A stretch of DNA of 64,000 nt from CALAZP01 sp041164265 (GTDB taxonomy: Bacteria > Bacteroidota > Bacteroidia > Chitinophagales > Saprospiraceae). This document shows positions 50,473 to 59,444 of this stretch, in pieces. Position 1 is the stretch's first letter. Every line of letters starts with the position of its first letter. The stretch lies in the NCBI GenBank assembly GCA_041164265.1, contig JBEAPR010000045.1, forward strand, positions 1 to 64,000, given 5' to 3'. Made by a program: the position numbers and the translations under genes. The notes beneath the pieces were generated by a model. It had not been told where the DNA came from. It worked only from the letters and a program-made list of their open reading frames with translations, and did not search any database.

Positions 50473-52092
50473 TTATTGAACTAAAAAGGGTTGAACCACT
50501 CTTTGCCCTTCTTTCTCTATAGAAACAAGATAATAACCCTGCGGCAAGGCGGAAAGTTCCAAAGTAAGAACAGTAGATTGAAAATTTAATAATACATAAT
50601 CTTGCTCCTGTAGTTGGACTCCCAAGAGATTGAAAATATGAACCTTATAGTTTCCTGATTCGGCAACTTGTATTTCTATATTTAAATCTCTTTGAGTAGG
50701 GTTGGGCCATACCTTCGTTAGTGCTAGTGGTTTTTCTTCAGTGGTGCAATAAGAAGCCAACTGCACGGCAGATTGATAGGCGTTTAACATCCCCCCTGTA
50801 GCTGTATATTCTTCTAGGGAAGTCATGGGAGTTACTCCATTTATAATGGCTTCTCTCACCAAAAGTGCGGTTTCTGAAGGGCTGGAAATCAACTTATTTT
50901 CAATTTCCAAACAAGGGAGAGCGTACATAAGGGCAATGGTACCGGCAAGGTGGGGGGCAGCTGCTGAAGTTCCACTAAATATACCGTATTCCCCTCTTGG
51001 TTTGGTAGAATAGGAATCTTCTCCTGGACTCCCTAGATCTACCGATACCATCCCGTAAGCTGAATTGCTGACTTTTTCACCCGATTGATCCATGTTAAGT
51101 GTAGTAATGATATAGTCACTAGGGCAAGTTGTCGGCATATCTCCGAAAGTTTCAACATCATTACCATTATTAGCAGTTGCGCAGGCAGTCAATACCCCCT
51201 GAGCACCTAGTAGGTCGTACTGGGCAGCCCAAACGGGAACTTCTTCGCAGAATACACCATTAATACCGAAAGAAGCATTAGTCACTACAATAAGCGCTCC
51301 TTCCTCCCCTTGTGTTTGATTGTACAAAGTTCGTTGGTAAAGCACATACTCATAAGCTTCAATTATATCAGCACCACTTTGGATGCTTAACAGCATCAAT
51401 TCACAGGCCCAATTAATTCCACTGACTCCAATCCCATTATTACCTGCTGCACCAATAATTCCTGCCACACTGGTGCCATGAGATCCTTTATTTTCTATTG
51501 AACTATTAGTAATAAAATTCCAACCATTAATATCATCAATGTATCCATTTTCATCATTATCTAACCCATCCCCAGGTGTCTCACCTTTATTAATCCAAAG
51601 ATTGGGAATAAGATCGGGGTGACTGGCGTCAAAACCAAAATCTATCACTGCAATAACCAGTGGTTTGCCATTAGCAGTTTGCCCTCCTTTAGAAGTATTC
51701 CAAATCGCTTCTACTTCAATGGCGGTCAATCCCCATTGCTCACTGTAATAGGTGTCGTTAGGAGTAGCTCGTGGAGTGACCAATCTGTTGTGTTCTGCAG
51801 CTTGAACTCCGGGAAATTTTTTAATGGCTTCGAGAATCCTAAACGAGGAATTTTTTGCCGAAGGCGAATACTGATACAAATAAATAGGTCTATTTTGAGA
51901 TAAAGGTCGAATCATTTTGAGATTCAATTCCCGTAAAAAGGAATCCGCGCCAAAAGGATTAGATTTTTCAAATCTCTCCCAGGAAATAATGATTTCTCCT
52001 TGAATTATTCCAGAAGCAGATGTATGCCCCAACAGCAAACAGTTTGGTGTGAGTAATAATATGGAAACCAATAAAAACCAGCCCGTCCTCAT
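50473..52092 (-). CDS. Secreted subtilisin-like protease with type IX sorting domain
   Basis: The 539-residue protein has a signal peptide, a propeptide to about residue 105, and an S8 catalytic domain. Its residues are Asp151 (AVIDFGFDASHPD), His205 (NKGSHGTSVAG) and Ser376 (FSGTSAAAPHLAG). The usual D-[ST]-G around the Asp is D-F-G here. The last 85 residues (VWPNPTQRDLNIEIQVAESG, then PQGYYLVSIEKEGQ) form a T9SS type A sorting domain, so secretion should depend on the PorU/PorV system encoded in this window. It is a plausible extracellular nutrient protease. Confidence 0.92.
   Translation of the reverse strand: MRTGWFLLVSILLLTPNCLLLGHTSASGIIQGEIIISWERFEKSNPFGADSFLRELNLKMIRPLSQNRPIYLYQYSPSAKNSSFRILEAIKKFPGVQAAEHNRLVTPRATPNDTYYSEQWGLTAIEVEAIWNTSKGGQTANGKPLVIAVIDFGFDASHPDLIPNLWINKGETPGDGLDNDENGYIDDINGWNFITNSSIENKGSHGTSVAGIIGAAGNNGIGVSGINWACELMLLSIQSGADIIEAYEYVLYQRTLYNQTQGEEGALIVVTNASFGINGVFCEEVPVWAAQYDLLGAQGVLTACATANNGNDVETFGDMPTTCPSDYIITTLNMDQSGEKVSNSAYGMVSVDLGSPGEDSYSTKPRGEYGIFSGTSAAAPHLAGTIALMYALPCLEIENKLISSPSETALLVREAIINGVTPMTSLEEYTATGGMLNAYQSAVQLASYCTTEEKPLALTKVWPNPTQRDLNIEIQVAESGNYKVHIFNLLGVQLQEQDYVLLNFQSTVLTLELSALPQGYYLVSIEKEGQRVVQPFLVQ
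51857..51865. repeat. Dispersed palindrome copy (GCCGAAGGC form)
   Basis: TTTT-GCCGAAGGC-GAAT lies inside the subtilase gene, whose strand reads Pro-Ser-Ala-Lys there. It shares the TTT-RCCGAAGGY-RWA consensus. Confidence 0.5.
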
Positions 52093-52174
52093 AATTTTTA
52101 GTTTTTTACCTCACTTTTCTCCAGTGAAAAGTACAAACAAAATAACTTTAGCAAGGTTAAAACGTTATTTTAAA

Positions 52175-52182
52175 TATTTTTG
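52175..52182 (+). promoter_or_regulatory. Promoter -7 element before the thioredoxin-like lipoprotein
   Basis: TATTTTTG (TAnnTTTG) lies 35 bases upstream of the ATG at 52218; a consensus -33 is not visible. Confidence 0.5.
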
Positions 52183-52217
52183 CATTTATTCTAGGATGAA
52201 ATTTTAAAAAAGTGCTT

Positions 52218-53657
52218 ATGAGAATTTTTTTACTCCTCTTTGTATTTGCGATTTTGGCTTCCTGTGGTGGACAGGGTAATGATAATTCCACTTCGAATAA
52301 GCAAACTGGAGGGCTATCTATAACAGCGGAAATTCAGAATATGAAGCCTGGATTTACTTATGTCATTGGATATTACGGAGATCAGCGGTTTAAGGTAGAT
52401 TCAGCCATGGTAGAAAATGGTAGAATGGTTTTGGAAAGAGATAATGCTTTTCCTAGTGGCCTTTATCTCCTGGTTTTTCCAGATCAACAAATAGTTCAAA
52501 TTTTATTGGATTCAGATCAATCAATGACAATAAGGGGTAATGCTGGAAATTTAACCGCTACGCTTTCTATTGAGGGGCAAGAAGATACCCAAATCATGTA
52601 CTCCACCATGCAGGAAGAAGCGAATTTCAATCAACAATTATCGGACATTAGTCAAAAATTAAAAGGTGCCACAGCGGATACACCTGAATACGAAGCACTT
52701 TTGGAGGAGCGTAAAACAGCGACACTAGCAAGACAAGAATTTCTGGAATCTGTATTCCAGAAATATCCTACTTCTTTCTTCACCGCCTTCAAACGGTCCG
52801 GGCAAAATCCAGATCCTACAGAAGTGATTACCGATCAAGGAACGGTGGATTTAACCTTGTATCGCAAATACTTTTGGGAAAATGTTGACTTCACAGATCC
52901 AAGGCTACTGAGAACTCCTGTGATTGCCAATAAGTTGAAGAGACAGATTAAGGATTTTACGATTCAAAGGGCTGATTCAATTATCAGTACTGCTAAGTAT
53001 TTGATGGATTTGGCGGAGCAAAACAATGAATATTTCCAGTTTTTTGCCAATTGGATTGCCTTGGAATATCCTCCTGGAGAATCCTCTTTGATGGATGCCG
53101 AAGCAGTGAATGTGTTTATGGTTCAAAATTATTTTACCGAAGAAAAAGCTTTCTGGAGTACTCCGGAGCAAATTCAAGCCCTTCAGCAAAGAGCCTACAC
53201 TATGGCTCAAAGTTTGGTGGGTCAAACGGCACAAGACGTAGTTAGTAACGGCCCGAATGGAGAGACGATTTCTTTGATGAAAGATGTTACCTCTGATTAT
53301 GTAATCGTTTACATGTTTAACCCCGATTGTGATCATTGTAGGGAAGAAACACCCAAATTGGTAGACCTGATGAAGCGAACTTCCAAGCAAAAAATGCAGG
53401 TTTTCGCGATAGCGGTGGATACCGAAGACCAAAAGTGGAAAAAGTTTATCCAAGATTATGGAATTGGTGACTTTGTTAATGTTTTCGATCCAACCAATCG
53501 TTCAATTTATGCCAAGTATTATGTGGATATCACTCCAGAGATCTATATTTTAGATAAATCTAGAACCATTATTGCTAAAAATCTTAAAGTCTTTCAAATC
53601 GAAGACGCCATAAAGCGCTATGAACAATCTCTTATCGGTAGCTTGAGAGACCTCTAA
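52218..53657 (+). CDS. Periplasmic thioredoxin-like lipoprotein (DUF4369/TlpA type)
   Basis: The ATG at 52218 gives a lipobox at Cys16 (FVFAILASCGG); a GTG two codons earlier is less likely. The N-terminal part (GGLSITAEIQNMKPGFTYVI and QIVQILLDSDQ) resembles DUF4369, and a helical region follows at about residues 130-340. The C-terminal thioredoxin fold carries CDHC in VYMFNPDCDHCREETPKL and the cis-Pro region in DITPEIYILDK. A disulfide exchange role in the periplasm is likely. A 213-base gene-free stretch follows. Confidence 0.85.
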   Translation: MRIFLLLFVFAILASCGGQGNDNSTSNKQTGGLSITAEIQNMKPGFTYVIGYYGDQRFKVDSAMVENGRMVLERDNAFPSGLYLLVFPDQQIVQILLDSDQSMTIRGNAGNLTATLSIEGQEDTQIMYSTMQEEANFNQQLSDISQKLKGATADTPEYEALLEERKTATLARQEFLESVFQKYPTSFFTAFKRSGQNPDPTEVITDQGTVDLTLYRKYFWENVDFTDPRLLRTPVIANKLKRQIKDFTIQRADSIISTAKYLMDLAEQNNEYFQFFANWIALEYPPGESSLMDAEAVNVFMVQNYFTEEKAFWSTPEQIQALQQRAYTMAQSLVGQTAQDVVSNGPNGETISLMKDVTSDYVIVYMFNPDCDHCREETPKLVDLMKRTSKQKMQVFAIAVDTEDQKWKKFIQDYGIGDFVNVFDPTNRSIYAKYYVDITPEIYILDKSRTIIAKNLKVFQIEDAIKRYEQSLIGSLRDL

Positions 53658-53830
53658 GCCTCCTTAGGGAAAAATATCATTGTTCTTTATTCAGGAGAAT
53701 AAATATCAGGTTGCAAATGGTAGTTTGGATTGTTTTTCTGCTGGTGGTGACGTTCTGCTAAGCCGCTTTGCTAAAGCAATTAAGTATTGAATAGACTGGA
53801 AAATCTGGCATTAATAGAGAATCATATTAG

Positions 53831-53863
53831 CGAAGGTGAAGAAATATTTTCCCTTTACCTTCG
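53831..53863 (-). repeat. Stem-loop downstream of the aminotransferase gene
   Basis: Arms of 11 bases (CGAAGGTGAAG and CTTTACCTTCG, one G-T pair) flank an 11-base A/T loop, 7 bases after the stop of the minus-strand gene. The minus strand shows no T-tract, so it is a poor intrinsic terminator. One arm overlaps the palindrome copy at 53857. Confidence 0.45.
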
Positions 53864-53865
53864 GT
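53857..53865. repeat. Dispersed palindrome copy (ACCGAAGGT form), intergenic
   Basis: On the minus strand this reads CTTTT-ACCGAAGGT-AAAGGG. It is the only non-coding copy and has a TTTACC/GGTAAA stem. Confidence 0.5.
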
Positions 53866-53870
53866 AAAAG

Positions 53871-54773
53871 TTATAGACCCGGAATGGGTATCCCTTCTTT
53901 TTCTGTTTTAGCTCGGAATATCTTAGTTAATTTTTGGAAGGTCTCGTTATATCCACTTCCTCTAATTGCTCTGCCGTCAATCTGATGTACTCTGGTCAAT
54001 TCCCCCATGGTTCCGGTAGCGAAAACTTCATCAGCATTGTAGAATTCCGAAAGAGAAAAAGAACCTTCTTCCAAAGGAATGCCCTCTTGCTGGCAAATTG
54101 CCATAACCGTGCCCCTTGTGATGCCTGGCAAACAAGCATGGGCAGCTGGGGTTTTGACTACACCATCTTTAATCATAAATAAATTGACTGCATTGGTTTC
54201 CGCTACAAATCCATCCTTATCCAACATAATGGCATCATCTGCTCCTGCGTAGTTGGCTTCAATTTTAGCCAATATATTATTCAATAAATTATTGTGGTGA
54301 ATTTTTGAGTCTAGAAACATAGGATTATTTCGCCTTGTAGAGGCAGTAATTAAAGTAATACTCTCTGGGTAAACCGGTGGTTTCCATTCTGCTAAAACAA
54401 TTAGGGTACACCCTTTTTGGTTTAATCTAGGATCCATACCAGAAGTATATTTTTCCCCTCTGGTTAAAGTCAACCGTATATGTACACCATCATACATTTG
54501 ATTGGCTTTTAAGGTTTCAAATATGGCTTTAGCAACGAAATCGGCCGAAGGAATTTCTTTGAAATCCAAGGCATGAGCAGAATCTTCTAATCTTTGGAGG
54601 TGTTTATCCAAACAAAATACTCTGCCTTGGTAAACCCTTAATCCTTCCCAAACGGCATCTCCTCCTTGCACTACACTATCGAAAACAGAAACCTTAGCTT
54701 CATTGCGATGGACAATAGCGCCATTAACATAAACTAAAATATTATCGTTTTTTGGATTTTGCTTTTGTAACAT
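53871..54773 (-). CDS. Class IV aminotransferase (branched-chain-aminotransferase-like)
   Basis: This PLP enzyme of the BCAT/D-amino-acid-aminotransferase/ADC-lyase family has 300 residues. It has KVSVFDSVVQGGDAVWEGLR and the PLP-Lys region in SKIHHNNLLNNIL (Lys about residue 156). The cofactor-binding FVAETNAVNLFMIKDG and the C-terminal VFATGTMGELTRVHQIDGRA are also present. The sequence is very close, from memory, to the C-terminal half of plant BCAT-like proteins 1 and 2. Substrate is unknown. It lies 7 bases after the sulfotransferase-like gene, in a three-gene operon with a TetR regulator. Confidence 0.9.
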   Translation of the reverse strand: MLQKQNPKNDNILVYVNGAIVHRNEAKVSVFDSVVQGGDAVWEGLRVYQGRVFCLDKHLQRLEDSAHALDFKEIPSADFVAKAIFETLKANQMYDGVHIRLTLTRGEKYTSGMDPRLNQKGCTLIVLAEWKPPVYPESITLITASTRRNNPMFLDSKIHHNNLLNNILAKIEANYAGADDAIMLDKDGFVAETNAVNLFMIKDGVVKTPAAHACLPGITRGTVMAICQQEGIPLEEGSFSLSEFYNADEVFATGTMGELTRVHQIDGRAIRGSGYNETFQKLTKIFRAKTEKEGIPIPGL

Positions 54774-54780
54774 TCCTCGT

Positions 54781-55509
54781 TTAACTTTTTATCGCTGATT
54801 CAAATAAGATTTCATAAATGGGCATACAACTTTCCAACAAAGGTTGTAAGGATGCTGGTATAACTTTTTCTTCATTAGAAGGTGGAGCAAATCCAGTACT
54901 TTTATGAACATTTGCGTACCAATAAGGAGCCCATACCCCATCTTCAGGCCTAGGGCCTGCTGGCCATGATAACATTGCTGCGTCATAGGGTATTTCTAAT
55001 GCAACACACAATTCAGCTAAAATACCAGCTGGATTTTTTAATAACTCATTGGTATCTACCACGGCGTGTAAACAACCCATTTCATTTAATTTCTCAAATA
55101 TTTCCAGCTGTTGTTCTACTCCGATATCTTCCATCACAGGAGTATGAATGACTTTGGAATAGGAGTGAATAATATCAATAGGATTTCTAATCAACATCAC
55201 ATTGTACATATCTGATGCAAAATCGTACTTGCCATCCAACATATGATGCGTCATTTGTTTGAATACTACCAATGGCGTATCGTATTCTTTTTTAAGCGTC
55301 TGATGGACTACCTGATTAAACTCGGTGGGCTGACTTTTAAGCACTTCTGCTTTTCCCGGGTGGTCTAATGCTCTATCACAATGAGTTAGAAAATAGGCAT
55401 AAAAAGGTTCATCTACTACAGAAGTATCTCCCCGTTGCGCAAACGAATACATAAAGGCCGTAGAAATATTCCTGGGGCTAGACCAGAGGTTGATTCTCTT
55501 TTGTACCAT
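54781..55509 (-). CDS. Sulfotransferase-like P-loop protein
   Basis: The 242-residue protein starts with a 5'-phosphosulfate-type loop (LWSSPRNISTAFMYSFAQRG) and has VMLIRNPIDIIHSYSK, a PAPS 3'-phosphate-type motif with RNP. The end is GPRPEDGVWAPYWYANVH and STGFAPPSNEE. This is close to the N-terminal half of plant BCAT-like fusion proteins, from memory. Whether it transfers sulfate is not proven, and the family is often annotated only as sulfotransferase-like. The start ATG overlaps the TetR stop by one base (TAATG), so the two are coupled. Confidence 0.85.
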   Translation of the reverse strand: MVQKRINLWSSPRNISTAFMYSFAQRGDTSVVDEPFYAYFLTHCDRALDHPGKAEVLKSQPTEFNQVVHQTLKKEYDTPLVVFKQMTHHMLDGKYDFASDMYNVMLIRNPIDIIHSYSKVIHTPVMEDIGVEQQLEIFEKLNEMGCLHAVVDTNELLKNPAGILAELCVALEIPYDAAMLSWPAGPRPEDGVWAPYWYANVHKSTGFAPPSNEEKVIPASLQPLLESCMPIYEILFESAIKS

Positions 55510-56123
55510 TATCTTTGCAAACCGTTAAGTATGAGCACAGTAATAGCAGTCATTCGGGTTTCCACCGAATTGTAATCGTAGCGCCCCTCAATAAATAGTT
55601 CATCCTTTTCTAACCAATCCTTTTTTAAGGCTTCTGATATGATGTAAAAACTCTCGGCTAATTCAGATGCTTCAAATCTCGGTAATTCTCCATTTTCCGC
55701 TGCATTTTCAAAGAGAGACAAAATAAAGGCAATCTCTTTTTCCCGAATCACTTCTGATAATTCTAGGAAAATAGGTTCTAATTTTTGGCGACTTTCTAAA
55801 CTAATCTGAGTTAAATTGATGACTTCGTCAAATCTTCTGATTCGCTCTGTTAGATAAAAAACTAATCGATCGCTAATTCCAGAAAAGGTTAAAGTGGTAG
55901 CTTGTAAGTCACTAATGAATTTGGCCGTTTCTTTTAAAATGACCTGCGCATATATTTCTTCTTTACTACTAAAGTAATAATAAAGAGAAGATTTGTTGAG
56001 TTGACAGCGTTTTCCAATGTCTTCCAGCGTCGATCTTTCAAAGCCGAATCGGTTGAAAACGTCAGCGGCAGCTGCAAGAATCCGATCCCTTTTGTCTTTT
56101 TTCTTTTTAATATTTACAGCCAT
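55509..56123 (-). CDS. TetR-family transcriptional regulator
   Basis: The 204-residue protein has the TetR helix-turn-helix at about residues 14-60: RDRILAAAADVFNRFGFERS, then LEDIGKRCQLNKSSLYYYFS. The C-terminal ligand/dimer domain is not diagnostic of a ligand. It leads the operon of sulfotransferase-like and aminotransferase genes and overlaps the next gene by one base. A palindrome at 56159-56177 lies 36 bases upstream of its start and may be its operator, also able to control the divergent gene. Confidence 0.92.
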   Translation of the reverse strand: MAVNIKKKKDKRDRILAAAADVFNRFGFERSTLEDIGKRCQLNKSSLYYYFSSKEEIYAQVILKETAKFISDLQATTLTFSGISDRLVFYLTERIRRFDEVINLTQISLESRQKLEPIFLELSEVIREKEIAFILSLFENAAENGELPRFEASELAESFYIISEALKKDWLEKDELFIEGRYDYNSVETRMTAITVLILNGLQR

Positions 56124-56158
56124 TTCTGGGGGGTTTAAGTCGTAAATTTACCATTTTC

Positions 56159-56177
56159 AATTTCATTAATCGAAATT
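56159..56177. promoter_or_regulatory. Candidate TetR operator
   Basis: AATTTC and GAAATT are inverted around ATTAATC in the 130-base spacer between the TetR gene and the divergent gene at 56254. The region is extremely A/T-rich, so chance symmetry is possible. Confidence 0.3.
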
Positions 56178-56253
56178 TTGAAAAAAAATAAATCGCTTTA
56201 TTATATGTAATTAAAATAAATTTAATTTTCTTTGATATTAAAATAATTACACT

Positions 56254-57246
56254 TTGGAAACGACGACCAAAATCCCGGGCGCTGCTGAGGCTTGCATTTC
56301 TTTGTTTTCAGAGGCAAAGTTTACGGCAAACTTAGCTAAAATGGCAACAGAGGAACTGTTGTTTATGGCGTTAGCAAGCGTAAGGGTTAATCCAACACAA
56401 TCCATAGCTTTGTTAAACAAAGTATGGGAAAGACAAAGTAAAGATGGTTTCCTACCAGCTTTTCATTCTAGTAAAATACCAGCTCTACCCTTAGCAGGTT
56501 TAATTCTAGAGAAAGTTTACCGCTCTGTTCCCGTGGGTGCAGAAATCGAAACTCATTTTAAAGAATATGTAAAAAAATCTTTATCCAATCATCAATGGTG
56601 GTACAAAAACGCGGCAGATGAGGACACTTCTATGCTGAAGGTATCCTACGATTGGGAGCATGCTGCAATAAAAAGATTAGTTACGGCGGTATTTGATAAT
56701 GATTTATTGGTAAACAAAACGGAGGACGACGCTCCCAGCGCTTTGTTTAACGCCATTATCACCGCTTCTAACGAGAGTTTGATTCACCTAGGTGGTAAAT
56801 TGGGATTGGATATTTCAGACCTGATGTATGCTCAAGAAATGGGAATCTATTGTATGGATGAAAAGTTCTGGGATGATTCTATGGGCACATATAATATTGG
56901 ACCTTCTGAATATTTACCCCAACCTCTTAATGAAGTGATTTTGATGTCCGGAGGAATACCCACTCAAGATCAAGCTGAACAATTACTAGCGAGGTTATGC
57001 ATTTTTGCAGAATTAGACCAAATGGCTTTAGAATTTCCCGATGGTATTGAGACGACTCCACAATTTATGGCCCTAATGGAGCAGCCTTTTTTCAGTTGGT
57101 TATTGATTATTGGACTGCTAAAATACGATATGGAGGATATGGCAGAGGTAGTAAGCGGATTTTTCTTGAAAAAATTTGAGAGTCAGCCTTACAATGAAGA
57201 TCAAGTCTTTTTGTCTGCTATGTATATGAATATCCTTCAGGCCTAA
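56254..57246 (+). CDS. Alpha/alpha-toroid protein resembling GH63-type glycosidases, catalytic motif not seen
   Basis: The 330-residue product starts at a TTG (56254), just after an in-frame stop; the next ATG is at 56341, so the true start is uncertain. The pattern of helices (ELLFMALASVRVNPTQSIAL, ERQSKDGFLPAFHSSK, YAQEMGIYCMDEKFWDDSMG and ILMSGGIPTQDQAEQLLARL) resembles the (alpha/alpha)6 toroid of GH63 and mannosylglycerate-hydrolase-like enzymes. The usual W-D-x-G-x-D-x-S/W catalytic region is replaced by KVSYDWEHAAIKRL. It may be inactive or have another substrate. It is divergent from the TetR operon. Confidence 0.6.
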   Translation: METTTKIPGAAEACISLFSEAKFTANLAKMATEELLFMALASVRVNPTQSIALLNKVWERQSKDGFLPAFHSSKIPALPLAGLILEKVYRSVPVGAEIETHFKEYVKKSLSNHQWWYKNAADEDTSMLKVSYDWEHAAIKRLVTAVFDNDLLVNKTEDDAPSALFNAIITASNESLIHLGGKLGLDISDLMYAQEMGIYCMDEKFWDDSMGTYNIGPSEYLPQPLNEVILMSGGIPTQDQAEQLLARLCIFAELDQMALEFPDGIETTPQFMALMEQPFFSWLLIIGLLKYDMEDMAEVVSGFFLKKFESQPYNEDQVFLSAMYMNILQA

Positions 57247-57493
57247 TTGGGCTTGATTTAGTTGTATCATAAAGGTTCATGGATTTTATTAGCTAGACCA
57301 TACTATAGTTGGGTATTTTGGATGTAATTCTTTTTTGCTGCTGGGAATCAATTATCCCTTACGTTCTATTAGGTCGATAGTTTAACCCTGTTTTACCTAT
57401 ATATCTGTAAGAAATTCGGCCTTAATATTTAGCTATAAGCAGTTATTCTACCATAATTTTTTTAAGGAATAGGTAATTTTATTTGTGATCCAT

Positions 57494-58396
57494 CTAATCG
57501 AATACCGGTCGCTGATTCCAGAATGCCGATAGGGTACCTCCCGCTATGAGGTGCCATATTCCCCAACCAGCTGCTACCAGTGCCATGCCGCCAAGACCAT
57601 CAAAAAAATTAAAGATAAGAATGAGTCCTAAACCGGAATTCTGAATGCCAGTTTCTATAGCAATAGCTCTTCTGTCTTTTACGGGCAATCGCCATAGGGT
57701 TGCCCAACTGTATCCTCCTAATATGGCCATTGCATTGTGAATGACCACTAAAACAAATGCTAAGTGAGCGTATTGAAATAAGTTATCTAAGTTTCCTAGA
57801 ATAGCTGCTACAACGATAATGAGGAAAAGGATCATTGATATTATCCTTATGGGTTTAGTGATTTTTGAAGCCAAGGAGGGGAAAAAATGATTCAAGCCCA
57901 TTCCAATAGCCAAGGGCAAGACAATCAATTGGCCAATAGTCAGAGCCATTTGGTCTAAGGGGATGTATAAATTGATTCCCGAAAGAGTAGAATCTACAAA
58001 AAAAGGTGCCAAGCTCTGAAAAATAAGAGGAGTGCCTATTACAGCAAATAAAGTCGAAATAGTGGTGAGCGATATGGATAATGCACTATTACCTCCAGCG
58101 ATATGTACGGCAAAATTAGAAACGTTACCTCCTGGACAAGCTGCCACTAATAAAAGCCCCAGTACCATGCTGTCTGGAAGATTGGTGAGAAGAATCAGCC
58201 CCATCGTTAGTAAGGGTAATAAAATCCACTGGCTGCTCAGACCGACCGCAATGGACCTAGGCATTTGAGCAATGGCTTTGAAATGTTGGAGTTTAAGGTC
58301 TAAGGCTATACCAAACATCAAAATCATTAGGGCGATGTTCATTAAGAAAAGTTCGTCTCCTTCAAAATGAATAACTAAGTCATCTACATTGCTCAT
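57494..58396 (-). CDS. Bile acid:sodium symporter (BASS) family transporter
   Basis: The 300-residue integral membrane protein has about nine helices and the family's paired crossover motifs: LLLVAACPGGNVSNFAVHIAG near residue 80-100 and AIETGIQNSGLGLILIFNF near 245-265, which carry sodium-binding polar residues. BASS transporters take up organic anions or steroid-like molecules with sodium; the substrate here is unknown. A 247-base gene-free, A/T-rich stretch separates its stop from the gene to the left. Confidence 0.9.
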   Translation of the reverse strand: MSNVDDLVIHFEGDELFLMNIALMILMFGIALDLKLQHFKAIAQMPRSIAVGLSSQWILLPLLTMGLILLTNLPDSMVLGLLLVAACPGGNVSNFAVHIAGGNSALSISLTTISTLFAVIGTPLIFQSLAPFFVDSTLSGINLYIPLDQMALTIGQLIVLPLAIGMGLNHFFPSLASKITKPIRIISMILFLIIVVAAILGNLDNLFQYAHLAFVLVVIHNAMAILGGYSWATLWRLPVKDRRAIAIETGIQNSGLGLILIFNFFDGLGGMALVAAGWGIWHLIAGGTLSAFWNQRPVFD

Positions 58397-58444
58397 GGCT
58401 CCAATTTAGGTTTATATTTATATATTGGCGTACAAATATAAAAG

Positions 58445-59434
58445 ATGGCTGAAGAATTCAAATGGGGAATATTAGCACCGGGAAAAATTGCTGGTAAATT
58501 TGCCGAAGATCTCCTCAAACTTCCTGGACACCGCATTGATGCAGTAGGTTCAAGATCATTGGATCGGGCTGCTCTTTTTGCTCAGCGGTTTGATGTTCCG
58601 AGAATTTACGGCAGTTATGAAGAACTTTGGCATGCAAAAGAGGTAGATGCTATTTATATTGCCAGTCCACATTCAGGACATTTTGAGCATGCTTTAAGGA
58701 GTTTGGAGGCAGGCATTCCGGTCCTTTGTGAAAAACCACTTGCCATCAATAGCCAGCAAGTCAAAATGATGATAGAAGCAGCCGAGAAACATCAAGTATT
58801 TTTAATGGAGGCACTATGGTCTAGATTTTTACCTGCGGTGGAACAAGCTTTGGAATGGATATCCTCTGGTAAAATTGGAGAAATACAAGGAGTTAAAGCT
58901 GATTTTGGATTTTACCCCTCCAATAGAGATCCCGAGGGGCGATTATACAATCCCAATCTAGCTGGCGGTGCGCTTTTAGATATTGGAATTTACCCTATTT
59001 TTTTGGCCTTATTGGTAATGGGTAAACCAACGGGAATAATCGCTAAGGGAGTCATTGGAAATAGTGGTGTTGATGAGGAAGTAATGCTGATAACAGAGCA
59101 CGACAAAAATCAGTACGGTCAGTTGCATGCCAGTATTCGAAACGATACCAAAACAGAAGGTTTTATATATGGAAGCCAGGGGGTGATTCATTTGCATACT
59201 CGATGGCACGAGACGACTTCACTGGCTTTTCTGCCACATGGCGGGGTTCCGGAAATAATGCATTTTGATAATTTGGGGTGGGGGTATGGATGGGAGGCAA
59301 AAGAAGTTGAAAAGTGCGTTAGAACAGGTGCTTTGGAAAGCTCTAAATGGCCATTGGATCAAAGTCTTGCCCTAATGGAGGTCATGGATGAAGTAAGGCG
59401 GCAAATAGGTCTTCAATATGCTGGGTTAGAATAA
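58445..59434 (+). CDS. Gfo/Idh/MocA-family oxidoreductase
   Basis: The 329-residue NAD(P)-dependent dehydrogenase has a nucleotide-binding start WGILAPGKIAGKFAEDLLKL, then AIYIASPHSGHFEHALRSLE and the family CEKPLAINSQQVKMMIEAAE. The C-terminal substrate domain shows DFGFYPSNRDPEGRLYNPNL and GGALLDIGIYPIFLAL. It resembles dihydrodiol-dehydrogenase or sugar-dehydrogenase subgroups. The substrate is not evident. It precedes the PhoD-like gene by 10 bases, so co-transcription is likely. Confidence 0.9.
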   Translation: MAEEFKWGILAPGKIAGKFAEDLLKLPGHRIDAVGSRSLDRAALFAQRFDVPRIYGSYEELWHAKEVDAIYIASPHSGHFEHALRSLEAGIPVLCEKPLAINSQQVKMMIEAAEKHQVFLMEALWSRFLPAVEQALEWISSGKIGEIQGVKADFGFYPSNRDPEGRLYNPNLAGGALLDIGIYPIFLALLVMGKPTGIIAKGVIGNSGVDEEVMLITEHDKNQYGQLHASIRNDTKTEGFIYGSQGVIHLHTRWHETTSLAFLPHGGVPEIMHFDNLGWGYGWEAKEVEKCVRTGALESSKWPLDQSLALMEVMDEVRRQIGLQYAGLE

Positions 59435-59444
59435 AAATACGATT

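Noticed and set aside
53831..53863. Intrinsic terminator for the aminotransferase operon
   Set aside because: The stem is good, but the following minus-strand sequence is not a T-tract; it is kept as a stem-loop of unknown role.
57247..57493. Hidden gene or small RNA in the spacer before the BASS transporter
   Set aside because: The stretch is A/T-rich without a convincing frame, promoter, hairpin with T-tract or conserved RNA motif.
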